Assembly: GCF_001005305.1 (NCBI RefSeq)
Contig: NZ_LBMH01000001.1
Coordinates: forward strand, 124,001 to 188,000
Origin: Kordia zhangzhouensis
Lineage (GTDB): Bacteria; Bacteroidota; Bacteroidia; Flavobacteriales; Flavobacteriaceae
Reading direction: 5' to 3'
Length of the DNA stretch: 64,000 nucleotides
Both the position numbers and the translations under genes were made by a program. Below the pieces are notes generated by a model that did no database searches, was not told where the DNA came from, and saw only the letters and a program-made list of their open reading frames with translations. Positions 16,941-25,642 of this stretch are shown piece after piece. Within the stretch, counting starts at the first letter, position 1. Each line of letters starts with the position of its first letter.

Positions 16941-17855
16941 TCACAAAACAGTAGTTATTTTGTCTAAAATCACATCGATATTTAAGAGAGGAATACTAAA
17001 AACGCCTGAAACTATAACGAATTTTAAAATATTGTGAAGTAATAAGTAATGTGATTTGGTAGTAGCACGATACAATATAAATACTGAACTAATTAATAAA
17101 ATGCTACTTCCGTAGAAATAATACAGCATATATCCTGTATCATACATAGAGATGAGATAAATGGTTACTAAAACGGCTATGCTTGCAGCAAAAGTAATGA
17201 TAGCTTTAGAGGTTTTTTCTCCATAAAGAACCGGTATCGTTTGATAATTTTGAGCTAAATCTCCTTTTAAATTTTCTAAATCTTTGATGAATTCCCTAAT
17301 TAGAATCAGCAAGAATAAAAATGTAGCGTGTACAAAAATGACACTATTTAGATTTCTGTAATAGATAAATACGACAAAAAAAGGTGTAATAGCTAATACT
17401 GCCGAAGTAAGATTGCCTATCAGTGGAATTTTTTTTAGTTTATGTGAGTAAAACCAAATTCCAAAAATATACGCTGAAAAAAATATGACTGCTTGTATTG
17501 AAATAAAACTTGCAATGATAACTGAGATTAGATTAAGCGTAAAGTAAACGCTGAGTTTAGTTTGTTGACTCACCAATCGATCTAGCATTGATTTTTTAGG
17601 ACGATTGATTAAATCTTTCTCCGCATCATAAAAGTTATTGATAATGTAACCTGCAGCAATGGCTACAGCAGAAGCAAGAATTAAAGCAAAAAAGTGAATA
17701 TCAAAAATAATTTCTGAGAATGTCCTTCCTTGCGCCAAAATATATCTTGCTGCTAAATATTGCGCAATTACAATAATCAAAATATTGTAACCTCTTACAA
17801 CGGAAAATAAGCTGAATAGTTTGTAGATAAATAGCTTTTGCTTCCTTGATAGCAT
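16941..17855 (-). CDS. UbiA-family prenyltransferase (geranylgeranylglycerol-phosphate type)
   Basis: This 304-residue integral membrane protein has about 8-9 helices. The first Asp-rich motif is NNFYDAEKDLINRPKKS (N73, D77, D81) and the second is REFIKDLENLKGD near 188-200. Both are required for Mg-prenyl-diphosphate binding in the UbiA superfamily. In Bacteroidota this protein sits next to mevalonate-pathway genes and is often annotated as geranylgeranylglycerol-phosphate geranylgeranyltransferase. It starts 13 bp after the mevalonate kinase stop, so it is the last gene of the mvaD-mvk-ubiA operon. The acceptor (quinone ring, glycerol phosphate or other) cannot be read from the sequence. 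Confidence 0.75.
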   Translation of the reverse strand: MLSRKQKLFIYKLFSLFSVVRGYNILIIVIAQYLAARYILAQGRTFSEIIFDIHFFALILASAVAIAAGYIINNFYDAEKDLINRPKKSMLDRLVSQQTKLSVYFTLNLISVIIASFISIQAVIFFSAYIFGIWFYSHKLKKIPLIGNLTSAVLAITPFFVVFIYYRNLNSVIFVHATFLFLLILIREFIKDLENLKGDLAQNYQTIPVLYGEKTSKAIITFAASIAVLVTIYLISMYDTGYMLYYFYGSSILLISSVFILYRATTKSHYLLLHNILKFVIVSGVFSIPLLNIDVILDKITTVL

Positions 17856-17868
17856 GTGCGTCTATACT

Positions 17869-18798
17869 TTAAAAGTTATAGACTACTTCGAGTTTGTAAT
17901 CTTTTAGTGTTTGTTTTGTTTGTTCGATGTTTTCGGTAAATCCAAGGATATATCCGCCTCCACCAGAACCGCAAAGTTTTAAGTAATATTCATTCGTTTC
18001 AATTCCTTTTTTCCATAGTTCATGAAATTGTGTAGGAATCATTGGTTTAAAATTGTTGAATACTACTTTAGATAATGATTTTAAATTTCCAAATAGTGAC
18101 TTGATATCGCCTTTTAAGAAATCTTCTACACACGAATCCGTATGTTTAATAAATTGATCTTTTAGCATTTTTCGGAAACCTTCTTGCTTCATATTTTCCA
18201 TAAAGATATGTACCATTGGAGCAGTTTCTCCAATAATACCACTATCTAATAAAAACACGGCTCCTTTGCCAGCCTCGTTTTGAGAAGGGATTCCTGTTGG
18301 CTCTATATTATCTTTAGAGTTAATTAAAATTGGAAGGCTCAAGTAACTATTTAAAGGATCCAATCCAGAACTCTTTCCATGGAAAAATGATTCCATTGCT
18401 CCGAAAATTTCTTTTAGTTTGAGTAGTTTCTCGCGTGTGAGATTTTCTAAAACCGTAATTTTATCAAAAGCATATTTATCATATATAGATGCAACTAAAG
18501 CTCCAGAACTTCCTACTCCATATCCTTGAGGAATAGACGAATCAAAGTACATTCCTTTGTCCAAATCACTTTTTAATGCTTCAATATCGAATTGAACAAG
18601 ATGAGCATCCAAAGCTTCTAAATAATTTGCGAATTTTTGAAGACTTTCGTTAGATTTCTCCGCTTCCACAGAAAGATTCTCATCAATTTTTAATGCTCCT
18701 TTATAGAAATTATAAGGGATAGATAATCCTTTTGAATCTTTGATGATTCCATATTCTCCGAAAAGTAATATTTTAGAATAGAAAAGTGGTCCTTTCAT
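17869..18798 (-). CDS. Mevalonate kinase-like GHMP kinase
   Basis: This 309-residue GHMP-superfamily kinase begins with MKGPLFYSKILLFGEYG, whose last part is the family's substrate-site motif 1. GYGVGSSGA near 92-100 is the ATP-binding motif 2 (PxxxGLGSSAA-like), and CGSGGGGYILGF near the C-terminus is motif 3. The reaction would be ATP-dependent phosphorylation of mevalonate. I chose the ATG at 18798 over a GTG two codons upstream because it matches the usual start of flavobacterial homologs. It lies between mvaD (35 bp upstream) and ubiA. Phosphomevalonate kinase is not in the window, so a role in that step cannot be excluded. Confidence 0.8.
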   Translation of the reverse strand: MKGPLFYSKILLFGEYGIIKDSKGLSIPYNFYKGALKIDENLSVEAEKSNESLQKFANYLEALDAHLVQFDIEALKSDLDKGMYFDSSIPQGYGVGSSGALVASIYDKYAFDKITVLENLTREKLLKLKEIFGAMESFFHGKSSGLDPLNSYLSLPILINSKDNIEPTGIPSQNEAGKGAVFLLDSGIIGETAPMVHIFMENMKQEGFRKMLKDQFIKHTDSCVEDFLKGDIKSLFGNLKSLSKVVFNNFKPMIPTQFHELWKKGIETNEYYLKLCGSGGGGYILGFTENIEQTKQTLKDYKLEVVYNF

Positions 18799-18833
18799 TT
18801 GCACTTCAGTTTGAGGCTTTTATAAATGTAAAA

Positions 18834-19916
18834 TTACGCTTTTTTTGCACCAAAACCTACTCTATCGCAGATATGATGTCCTTTTTGACAAAAATTTAGT
18901 AATTCTTTTTGAATAAATGGATACACAGTATCTTTTTCGTATTCAGGATACAACACATGCACATTGGCTCCTGCATCTAATGTAAAACACACATGCGTAC
19001 CTGATTCTTGGCGAAACTTCCATATTCGATTGATGATTTCTAGCGTGTTCGGTTTCATCAAAATGAAATACGGTGTAGAAGTCATCATCATAGCATGTAA
19101 GGTCAACGCTTCACTTTCTACAAGGCTGATAAATTTATCCAAGTTTCCTTCTGCTAAGATTGATTGTATCTTGGTTAAGTTTTCATGCGCTTGATCGAAT
19201 CGTTGTTTAGCAAACGGATGATTGTGCATTAAATTATGTCCGACTGTACTACTAACTTGTTTTTCTCCTTTATCAACCAATAAAATAGTATCATAATAGT
19301 TTTTAAAAACATCGTGTACTTTATACGGATACTTGATTCCATACAAATCTGAACTTCCTTCAGTATACTTATGCGTTCCCCAAACAACTATATCTCCTTC
19401 AATACTTCTACTTGCACTTCCAGAACCTAATCGCGATAAAAATGATGCTTTTTGCTTGAAAAATTCGGCTGTCATTGTTGGATTCAATTCTTTCTCCAAA
19501 CTCATTAAACACAAGGCTAAAGCACTCATCCCTGAAGCTGAAGAAGCAATTCCACTACTGTGAGGAAATGAGTTCGAAGTCTCAATTGTGAAATGGTATT
19601 CTTTTAAAAAAGGGAGATACAACTCAATTCTTTGAAAAAATGTATGAACTTTAGGTTTGAAATCGTCTTTTTGCTTTCCTTCAAAAATCAAATCAAAAGA
19701 AAAATCATTACTTTTTATGGGCTTTTTTGTATACGAAAGCTTTGTAGTTGTAGCACATGCATCCAATGTAAAACTTATGGAAGGGTTTTGAGGAATTTGT
19801 GAATCTTTTTTCCCCCAATATTTAATCAATGCAATATTACTAGGGGATTTCCAAGTTACACTTCCTTGCTCTTTAGTATGCGTGTACGTTTTAGGTAGAA
19901 ATGCTGCTATTTCCAT
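18834..19916 (-). CDS. mvaD: Diphosphomevalonate decarboxylase
   Basis: This GHMP-family enzyme of about 360 residues converts mevalonate 5-diphosphate to isopentenyl diphosphate. It shows the diagnostic NIALIKYWGK (about 27-36) and the phosphate-binding FPHSSGIASSASG (about 117-129), then RLGSGSASRS and CFTLDAGANVHVL at the C-terminus. The start is the ATG at 19916. A TTG four codons upstream would leave almost no leader behind the -7 element at 19937-19944. It is the first gene of the isoprenoid operon with mevalonate kinase and UbiA. Confidence 0.9.
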   Translation of the reverse strand: MEIAAFLPKTYTHTKEQGSVTWKSPSNIALIKYWGKKDSQIPQNPSISFTLDACATTTKLSYTKKPIKSNDFSFDLIFEGKQKDDFKPKVHTFFQRIELYLPFLKEYHFTIETSNSFPHSSGIASSASGMSALALCLMSLEKELNPTMTAEFFKQKASFLSRLGSGSASRSIEGDIVVWGTHKYTEGSSDLYGIKYPYKVHDVFKNYYDTILLVDKGEKQVSSTVGHNLMHNHPFAKQRFDQAHENLTKIQSILAEGNLDKFISLVESEALTLHAMMMTSTPYFILMKPNTLEIINRIWKFRQESGTHVCFTLDAGANVHVLYPEYEKDTVYPFIQKELLNFCQKGHHICDRVGFGAKKA

Positions 19917-19936
19917 GAATGATTTCAAAATTTGTG

Positions 19937-19944
19937 CAAAGATA
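19937..19944 (-). promoter_or_regulatory. -7 promoter element of the mvaD-mvk-ubiA operon
   Basis: TATCTTTG on the minus strand matches TAnnTTTG exactly and lies 20 bp upstream of the mvaD ATG (19916). This position argues for ATG 19916 rather than the upstream TTG. Confidence 0.65.
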
Positions 19945-20023
19945 CAGTTATTGTATAAGACTTTTTCAGATATGCTATTTTTTTGAATTCCGAGAGCTAA
20001 GTCGCTATTTTACAAAGTTCTTG

Positions 20024-21244
20024 TTATGCAAACATATGATTTGCAACTATATAACTTCCCGTCCATGCGTTTTGAAAGTTAAAACCACCAGTAATCGCAT
20101 CAATATTTAGAATTTCTCCTGCAAAGTAAAGGTTGTTGTGTATTTTACTCTCAAATGTTTTAAAATTGACTTCTTTTAAATCAATTCCACCTGCAGTTAC
20201 AAACTCTTCTTTGAATGTACTTTTACCTGTAACCTCAAAAATAGCTTCTGTCAGCTGACTTGCTAATGTCTCACTTTGCGACTTGTTCAAATCTGCCCAA
20301 CGCATTGTATCTTTTATGTTTGAAGCTTCTACAATACGTTGCCACAAGCGTTTAGGAATATCAAACGGATTGTTTTTTTGAACTGTTTTTTTGGCTAATG
20401 TTAGTTTATATTCTTTGATTTGGTCCAAACATGCTGCTCTTTCTGTATAGTTTAACCAATTCACTTGAATTTGAAAGTGATAATTTTTTGTTGCCAGAAG
20501 TCGTGCACCCCATGCTGAAAGTTTTAGAATTCCTGGACCGCTCATTCCCCAATGTGTAATGAGTAACGGTCCATTTGACATTAATTTGGTATCTACTACC
20601 TGTACACTTGCTTCGGTGGCAACTCCGAGTAAATCTTTGATTCGTGGATCTTTTATATTGAATGTAAATAGTGATGGAACTGCTGGAACAATCGTATGTC
20701 CCAATGTTTCTAACATTTTCCACATTTTTGGATTACTTCCAGTGGTCAATACTAATTTTTCTGCTTTAATTGTTTCTTGATTGGTAGATACTTCCCAATA
20801 ATCATTGTTTCTTGAAACTTTTTTTACAGCATAATTCTTTCGTAAGTCTATTTGGTACTTTTTTGCTTCTCGTAAAAAACAATCAATAATAGTCGCAGAA
20901 GAGTCTGTTTTAGGAAAAATTCTTCCATCTTCTTCTATTTTCAAAGCTACGCCACGTTCTTCAAACCAACCCATGGTATCGCCACAACAAAATTGATGAA
21001 AAGGACCGAGCAACTCTTTTTCTCCACGTGGATAATATTGCACTAGCTCTTTTGGGTCAAAACAAGCATGCGTCACATTGCATCTTCCGCCTCCAGAAAT
21101 CCTAACCTTTGTTAAAAACTCTTTTCCTCTTTCTAAAACAACTACTGATTTTTCAGGATACTTTTCTGCAATATTAATTGCTGTAAAAAAACCTGCTGCG
21201 CCGCCACCTACAATAAGAACATCAACACTCTGCATTTTTGTCAT
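20024..21244 (-). CDS. HI0933/YhiN-like flavoprotein (NAD(P)/FAD-dependent oxidoreductase)
   Basis: This 406-residue flavoprotein of the HI0933 (BaiN/RdsA-like) family has an N-terminal Rossmann motif (VLIVGGGAAGFFTAINIA, about 9-26). It also has the family-typical ISGGGRCNVTH near 49-59, LVLTTGSNPKMW near 165-176, and a C-terminal VTAGGIDLKEVNF followed by FAGEILNIDAITGGFNFQNAW. It is cytosolic, and the physiological substrate of most members is unknown. It is upstream of the mvaD operon on the same strand with a gap of about 107 bp that contains the mvaD promoter, so it is probably a separate unit. ATG 21244 was taken; ATG 21235 is also possible. Confidence 0.85.
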   Translation of the reverse strand: MTKMQSVDVLIVGGGAAGFFTAINIAEKYPEKSVVVLERGKEFLTKVRISGGGRCNVTHACFDPKELVQYYPRGEKELLGPFHQFCCGDTMGWFEERGVALKIEEDGRIFPKTDSSATIIDCFLREAKKYQIDLRKNYAVKKVSRNNDYWEVSTNQETIKAEKLVLTTGSNPKMWKMLETLGHTIVPAVPSLFTFNIKDPRIKDLLGVATEASVQVVDTKLMSNGPLLITHWGMSGPGILKLSAWGARLLATKNYHFQIQVNWLNYTERAACLDQIKEYKLTLAKKTVQKNNPFDIPKRLWQRIVEASNIKDTMRWADLNKSQSETLASQLTEAIFEVTGKSTFKEEFVTAGGIDLKEVNFKTFESKIHNNLYFAGEILNIDAITGGFNFQNAWTGSYIVANHMFA

Positions 21245-21403
21245 TTTTGATTAGTATTAAGGAATGTTTTTCTGAAAAGCTGAATTATACCTTATTTTTT
21301 GACAAATGTACGATTTCGTCAAATCTTAAACTATTCTTAATTGACTTACAAAATTTCCGCTTCCGTAAGGAAAGCTGTATTTTTACGAAAAACCCTCTAT
21401 TAT

Positions 21404-22261
21404 ATGATAAAAACACTTTTAAAACGCTTATTTATAATTATATTGTTTACAAATTGTACTGCAAACTATGGTCAGCTTACATTAGTTGCCCATTTACAAG
21501 GCGATTTAGAAGAAGTTTCAGGTGTAGAAGTTTCAAATACAACTGAGGGGTTTTATATGATTAATGATGGTGGAGATAAATCACGATTGTATGTATTGGA
21601 TGATTCAGGAAAAATTTCCAAAACTATAGAAATAGAAGGAAAAAATGAGGATTGGGAAGATTTAACCAAAGACACTATAGGAAATGTATATATAGGAGAT
21701 TTCGGAAATAATAGAAATCGAAGAAAAGATTTGAAAATATATTTTCTTGCAGCAGAAGATCTTGAGGGGCAAAAAAACATAACTCCTCAAAAAATAGAAT
21801 TTTCGTTTCCCAATCAGAAAAAATTTCCTCCTAAAAAGAAAAATCGCCATTTTGATGTAGAATCTTTTTTTTACTACCAAGGATACTTGTATTTATTCAC
21901 TAAAAGTCGTGTAAAGAAAGACTATGGTCGTACAAATTTGTACAAAATTCCTGCTCAACCCGGTACGCATGAAGCCAAATTTATTAGCACGTATACTTCT
22001 TGTGATAAAAATGAGTGTTGGATTACTTCAGCGGCTATAAGTCCTGATGGTTCAAAAGTCGTTTTATTATCGCACACAACTATTCTTCAATTCACAGATT
22101 TTACTGGAGATGACTTCTTTAGTGGAAAAGCAACACAATTTGATCTTAATCACGAATCCCAAAAAGAGGGAATTTGTTTTAAAAATGACTCAACAGTGTA
22201 CATAACAGATGAAGAATCGCACGGAGAAGGAAGAAATTTATACGTATTTACCCTCGATTAA
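21404..22261 (+). CDS. Secreted beta-propeller-like protein, unknown function
   Basis: The protein has about 285 residues from ATG 21404. An in-frame start 63 bp upstream would put 21 charged residues before the signal sequence and is rejected. The N-terminus (KRLFIIILFTNCTANYGQ) is a signal peptide, possibly cleaved before Gln. The mature part has repeated short beta segments with Asp/Gly turns, such as YVLDDSGKISKTIEI, EDWEDLTKDTIGNVYIGDFGNN and DGSKVVLLSHTTILQFTDF. It ends with EGICFKNDSTVYITDEESHGEG. This pattern fits a propeller like those of SdiA-regulated/NHL-type proteins. I cannot name a family or substrate. Confidence 0.6.
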   Translation: MIKTLLKRLFIIILFTNCTANYGQLTLVAHLQGDLEEVSGVEVSNTTEGFYMINDGGDKSRLYVLDDSGKISKTIEIEGKNEDWEDLTKDTIGNVYIGDFGNNRNRRKDLKIYFLAAEDLEGQKNITPQKIEFSFPNQKKFPPKKKNRHFDVESFFYYQGYLYLFTKSRVKKDYGRTNLYKIPAQPGTHEAKFISTYTSCDKNECWITSAAISPDGSKVVLLSHTTILQFTDFTGDDFFSGKATQFDLNHESQKEGICFKNDSTVYITDEESHGEGRNLYVFTLD

Positions 22262-22333
22262 CTCTTTCTTCTTTCTAACACGCTCTATTTTACGTAACTT
22301 CACGAGTGTTAATCACTACTTAATTTTCAACAC

Positions 22334-22966
22334 ATGGCAACACTTACAAAAGGAATCGACATCTCTAAATTTCAAGGACATGAAATCAACGATATCAATA
22401 CAAACAATACGGATTTGAGTTTTGTGATTTGTAAAGCTACCGAAGGAATTACCTACACAGATCCTAATTTTTCTGAAAATTGGAACACTATTACGCAACA
22501 AGGATTTATTAAAGGTGCGTATCATTTTTACCGAACCAACGATGCTCCGCAACCGCAAGCAGATAATTTTTTAAACGCATTAGGAGATTTGCCAACAACT
22601 GCTTTTTCTCCCATTGTAGATTTTGAGGAAGGAAGTATTGTTGAAGCGACTTCAAAAGATCAAATTATATCTGATTTGCTTTCTTTCTTAACTATTTTGG
22701 AACAAAAATATGATCGTGTCCCAATGATTTATACGGATGTGAATATAGGTAATGCTTACCTAAACGATGCTCGTTTTGCAAAATATCCTTTGTGGATTGC
22801 TAATTACACCTCTGCTTCTGCACCTACTATGCCTGGAGCTTGGGAAGGAACAGAATGGATCCTTTGGCAACAATCAGACAATTATAAAATTGGAGATACT
22901 GCGAATGATTATGATTTATTTAACGGCAATATCGTGCAATTAAAGGCTTTTATTGCGAAAAATTAG
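22334..22966 (+). CDS. GH25 lysozyme-like muramidase without signal peptide
   Basis: This 210-residue protein is a single GH25 domain. It has the N-terminal KGIDISKFQG motif (D9), FVICKATEGITYTDPNF, GAYHFYR, the DxE motif PIVDFEEG (D96 and E98), and YPLWIANYT plus WQQSDN near the end. These are the catalytic and structural features of Chalaropsis-type muramidases that cleave peptidoglycan between MurNAc and GlcNAc. There is no signal peptide or anchor, so the route to peptidoglycan is unclear. It stands alone, 72 bp after the propeller gene, with no phage or T6SS genes nearby. Confidence 0.85.
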   Translation: MATLTKGIDISKFQGHEINDINTNNTDLSFVICKATEGITYTDPNFSENWNTITQQGFIKGAYHFYRTNDAPQPQADNFLNALGDLPTTAFSPIVDFEEGSIVEATSKDQIISDLLSFLTILEQKYDRVPMIYTDVNIGNAYLNDARFAKYPLWIANYTSASAPTMPGAWEGTEWILWQQSDNYKIGDTANDYDLFNGNIVQLKAFIAKN

Positions 22967-23003
22967 TGTATTCTTCAAGTTCCGTTATTGCTGTTTATTT
23001 TCT

Positions 23004-23011
23004 TAAATTTG
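23004..23011 (+). promoter_or_regulatory. -7 promoter element for rluF
   Basis: TAAATTTG is an exact TAnnTTTG match, 22 bp before the ATG at 23034. Confidence 0.6.
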
Positions 23012-23033
23012 CAAACTGAATTATTCATAATAA

Positions 23034-23768
23034 ATGAGCGATACACAACTAACACGAATCAACAAATTCTTGAGCGAAGCCGGTTACTGTTCTCGTAGAG
23101 CTGCTGATAAATTGATTGAGCAACAACGAGTAACTATTAATGGAAAAGTACCTGAAATGGGTACAAAAATTGCCCCAGGTGACGAGGTTCGAGTAGATGG
23201 CAAGTTGGTTTCTAATGCAACAGAAGAACACGTGTATTTAGCTTTCAACAAACCAGTTGGTATTGTTTGTACAACAGATACGCGTGTTGAAAAAGATAAT
23301 ATTATAGATTATATCAATTATCCAACTCGTATTTTTCCTATTGGCCGACTAGATAAGCCGAGTGAAGGATTGATTTTTTTGACGAGTGATGGTGATATTG
23401 TGAATAAGATTTTGCGTGCTCGAAACAATCACGAAAAAGAATATGAAGTCACCGTAGATAGGCCTATCACAAATGATTTTATTAAAAAAATGGGGAGTGG
23501 AATTCCTATTTTGGGAACAATGACTCGTAAGTGCAAAGTTGAACAACTAACAAAATATACATTCAAGATTATTTTAACTCAAGGACTGAACCGTCAAATT
23601 CGAAGAATGTGTGAATATTTAGATTATAACGTTGTAAAATTAAAGCGCACACGTATTATGAATGTTTCTTTGGATGTTCCGGTTGGAAAATGGCGTCGTT
23701 TGACGAAAGAAGAATTGATGGAAATTAACAATTCTACAAGTGACTCTAAAAAAACACATAAAAATTAA
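23034..23768 (+). CDS. rluF: 23S rRNA pseudouridine synthase RluF-like
   Basis: This 244-residue protein has an S4 domain at residues 5-60 (TRINKFLSEAGYCSRRAADKL) and a pseudouridine synthase core with YLAFNKPVGIVCTTD, then IFPIGRLDKPSEGLIFLTSDG containing the catalytic Asp. GLNRQIRRMCEYLDYNVVKLKR completes the RsuA-type C-terminal signature. The compact length and the IGRLDKPSEGL form match RluF (target U2604 in E. coli 23S rRNA). The target is inferred from family similarity. It converges on the LytTR regulator gene 15 bp away. Confidence 0.85.
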   Translation: MSDTQLTRINKFLSEAGYCSRRAADKLIEQQRVTINGKVPEMGTKIAPGDEVRVDGKLVSNATEEHVYLAFNKPVGIVCTTDTRVEKDNIIDYINYPTRIFPIGRLDKPSEGLIFLTSDGDIVNKILRARNNHEKEYEVTVDRPITNDFIKKMGSGIPILGTMTRKCKVEQLTKYTFKIILTQGLNRQIRRMCEYLDYNVVKLKRTRIMNVSLDVPVGKWRRLTKEELMEINNSTSDSKKTHKN

Positions 23769-23783
23769 TTTCTGTGCTTTTGA

Positions 23784-24506
23784 TTAAAACCCTAACAATT
23801 CTTTAAATTTATATGATTGTCTGCGGGATATTTCTATCTCTTGTTCGCTATTTTTTATAGCTACTTTAAGCTTTCCATTAAACCATGGAATAACTTTATC
23901 AACATGGTTCAAATTGATAATTTGTTGTCTATTTGCCCTAAAAAATGTCTCCTCTGGTAATTTCGCTTCAATTTGATTAAGAGATTTATATATAAGCGGT
24001 TTATTTTTTTCAAAATACACTCGCGTATAATTTCCAACAATTTCAAAAACAGCAATTTCAGAAACTCGAATAAGCCAACAATTTTCACCTTCCTTAATGA
24101 AAATCTGACGATGCAATTCAAAAGGTTTCTCTGTGGTTTTTTCTTTTTCAATGGTTACAATTACTTTTTCTATTGTTTTAGAAAAACGTTCTTGGCTGAT
24201 TGGTTTTAGTAAATAATCAAATGCATTGTATTCAAACGATTTGATTGCATATTCATCATATGCAGTTGTAAAAATCACCAATGGCACATTATCTAGCATT
24301 TCCAGCAATTCAAAACCGTTTTTTTCTGGCATATTAATGTCTAAAAATACTATTTGTGGTTGCTTAGTATGAATTAAATCAAAAGCAGTGTCAACATTTT
24401 CTGCTTCAGCAACTAGCTCAATTTTAGGATGCTTTTTTAAAAGTTCCTTTAGTTCATTTCGTGCCAAACGCGAGTCTTCTACTATAATTGCTGTGATATG
24501 TTCCAT
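23784..24506 (-). CDS. LytTR-family response regulator
   Basis: This 240-residue protein has a receiver domain with the acidic pair in IIVEDSRLA and phosphoacceptor D56 in IVFLDINMP. FTTAYDEYAIKSFEYNAFDYLLKPI is the usual LytTR-receiver end. The LytTR DNA-binding domain from about 140 to 240 has the expected IFIKEGENCWLI, FFRANRQQIINLNHVDKV and ISRRQSYKFKELL motifs. It begins 2 bp after the histidine kinase gene, its evident partner. A 21-bp-phased direct repeat upstream of the hydrolase gene, transcribed toward this pair, is a likely operator. Confidence 0.9.
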   Translation of the reverse strand: MEHITAIIVEDSRLARNELKELLKKHPKIELVAEAENVDTAFDLIHTKQPQIVFLDINMPEKNGFELLEMLDNVPLVIFTTAYDEYAIKSFEYNAFDYLLKPISQERFSKTIEKVIVTIEKEKTTEKPFELHRQIFIKEGENCWLIRVSEIAVFEIVGNYTRVYFEKNKPLIYKSLNQIEAKLPEETFFRANRQQIINLNHVDKVIPWFNGKLKVAIKNSEQEIEISRRQSYKFKELLGF

Positions 24507-24508
24507 AC

Positions 24509-25570
24509 TTAATCTACAGGTATTTTAATAATGGCTTGTACTTCATTTTCAACTTCTTTTAACACCAGTGCTGCCCGTTTTCCATAAAGTAACTCCAATC
24601 GTTTTTCTATATTTTCTATGCCAATTTTTGTAGAGTTGGAATCTGATTTTAATGTTCCCGTATTATTGACTTGAAGTACAATTTCTTCTGTATTATCAGT
24701 AACAATTACGGTTATTTTTCCTCCATTTTTTTGATCGGACACACCATGTTTTATTGCATTTTCAACCAACATTTGTAAAATCATGGGAGGAATTTTTAAC
24801 TGTAGCAAGGATTCATCAATCTTTTTTTCGTATTGCAATCGGTCTTCTAATTGAATTTTAGAAAGTGCAATATAATTATCAACCGTTTCAAGTTCTTCTT
24901 TAATCTGAATGGCATTTACTTTATTCATGTTAAGTGAATAACGAAGCATTTCAGATAATCGTGTAAGCATTTCACGAGCCTTGTCAACATCTTCTAACAT
25001 TAACCCACGAATATTGTTTAAACTATTAAACATAAAATGTGGATTTAACTGCCCTTTTAATGTATTTAATTGCGATTCTTTTAGGGAAGCCTCTAGTTTA
25101 AGGCGATCTATTTTATTGCGTTGATTTCTAGCTATCAATTTCACTGAAATATAAATCACTATCCAGAAAAAGATAAATATAGCAATGTTTAATGTTGTAG
25201 AAAGCACAATTAGTAATGACAGTTCTAAAGGCTTTTCATTAATGGCTTCAAATCCTATGTAAGAACCTAAAAGTAATAGAAACGAAAATAAAAATACAAC
25301 GATTACATATCCGGCAAATGCTTTTATATAGTTTTTTTGCGATTGATTTTCAACAAAATCAATTCGTTTTAGATAGTTTCTATAAAGAGTCGTTAGGAGA
25401 ATCGAAAAAAGTAAAAATAAAATTCCTTCTAAGAAAAAATAACTAGGTTTTACTTTATCTGCTGGAACGAGAAATGCCTTTACCCAAATGTTGACAAAGG
25501 TTATAAATCCCCAACCTGATATTTGTAATACCCAGAAAATGAGTGAATTTATTTTTTTTGAAATCGCCAT
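24509..25570 (-). CDS. LytS-like sensor histidine kinase (His_kinase/PF06580 type)
   Basis: This protein of about 353 residues has four N-terminal membrane helices, a short coiled linker, and the His_kinase domain with LKGQLNPHFMFNSLNNIRGLM, whose His is the phosphoacceptor. A HATPase domain follows with MILQMLVENAIKHGV and later KIGIENIEKRL. The start is the ATG at 25570. A TTG-initiated extension to 25609 is rejected because it runs through the terminator hairpin of the upstream hydrolase gene. The signal is unknown; no sensor domain other than the membrane helices is present. It is co-transcribed with the LytTR regulator. Confidence 0.85.
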   Translation of the reverse strand: MAISKKINSLIFWVLQISGWGFITFVNIWVKAFLVPADKVKPSYFFLEGILFLLFSILLTTLYRNYLKRIDFVENQSQKNYIKAFAGYVIVVFLFSFLLLLGSYIGFEAINEKPLELSLLIVLSTTLNIAIFIFFWIVIYISVKLIARNQRNKIDRLKLEASLKESQLNTLKGQLNPHFMFNSLNNIRGLMLEDVDKAREMLTRLSEMLRYSLNMNKVNAIQIKEELETVDNYIALSKIQLEDRLQYEKKIDESLLQLKIPPMILQMLVENAIKHGVSDQKNGGKITVIVTDNTEEIVLQVNNTGTLKSDSNSTKIGIENIEKRLELLYGKRAALVLKEVENEVQAIIKIPVD

Positions 25571-25590
25571 AGGATGAAAAGTATAGGATG

Positions 25591-25626
25591 AAAAAATACG
25601 CTTTTTCAATAAGAGAAAGCGTATTT
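25591..25626 (-). terminator. Rho-independent terminator of the hydrolase gene
   Basis: An 11-bp perfect stem (25594-25604 with 25616-25626, core AATACGCTTT) has an 11-nt loop. On the minus strand the stem ends in a T-run (25596-25591). It lies 17 bp after the hydrolase stop and before the kinase ATG, so the two-component pair probably needs its own promoter or read-through. Confidence 0.8.
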
Positions 25627-25642
25627 ACTTTTTGATTGATTT

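Noticed and set aside
19917-19928. TTG start for mvaD
   Set aside because: It leaves almost no leader after the -7 element, and ATG 19916 fits better.
21341-21403. N-terminal extension of the propeller-like protein
   Set aside because: It would put charged residues before a clear signal peptide, and ATG 21404 gives the normal signal start.
25571-25609. TTG-initiated extension of the LytS-like kinase
   Set aside because: It runs through the terminator hairpin of the upstream gene, and ATG 25570 is directly in front of the first membrane helix.
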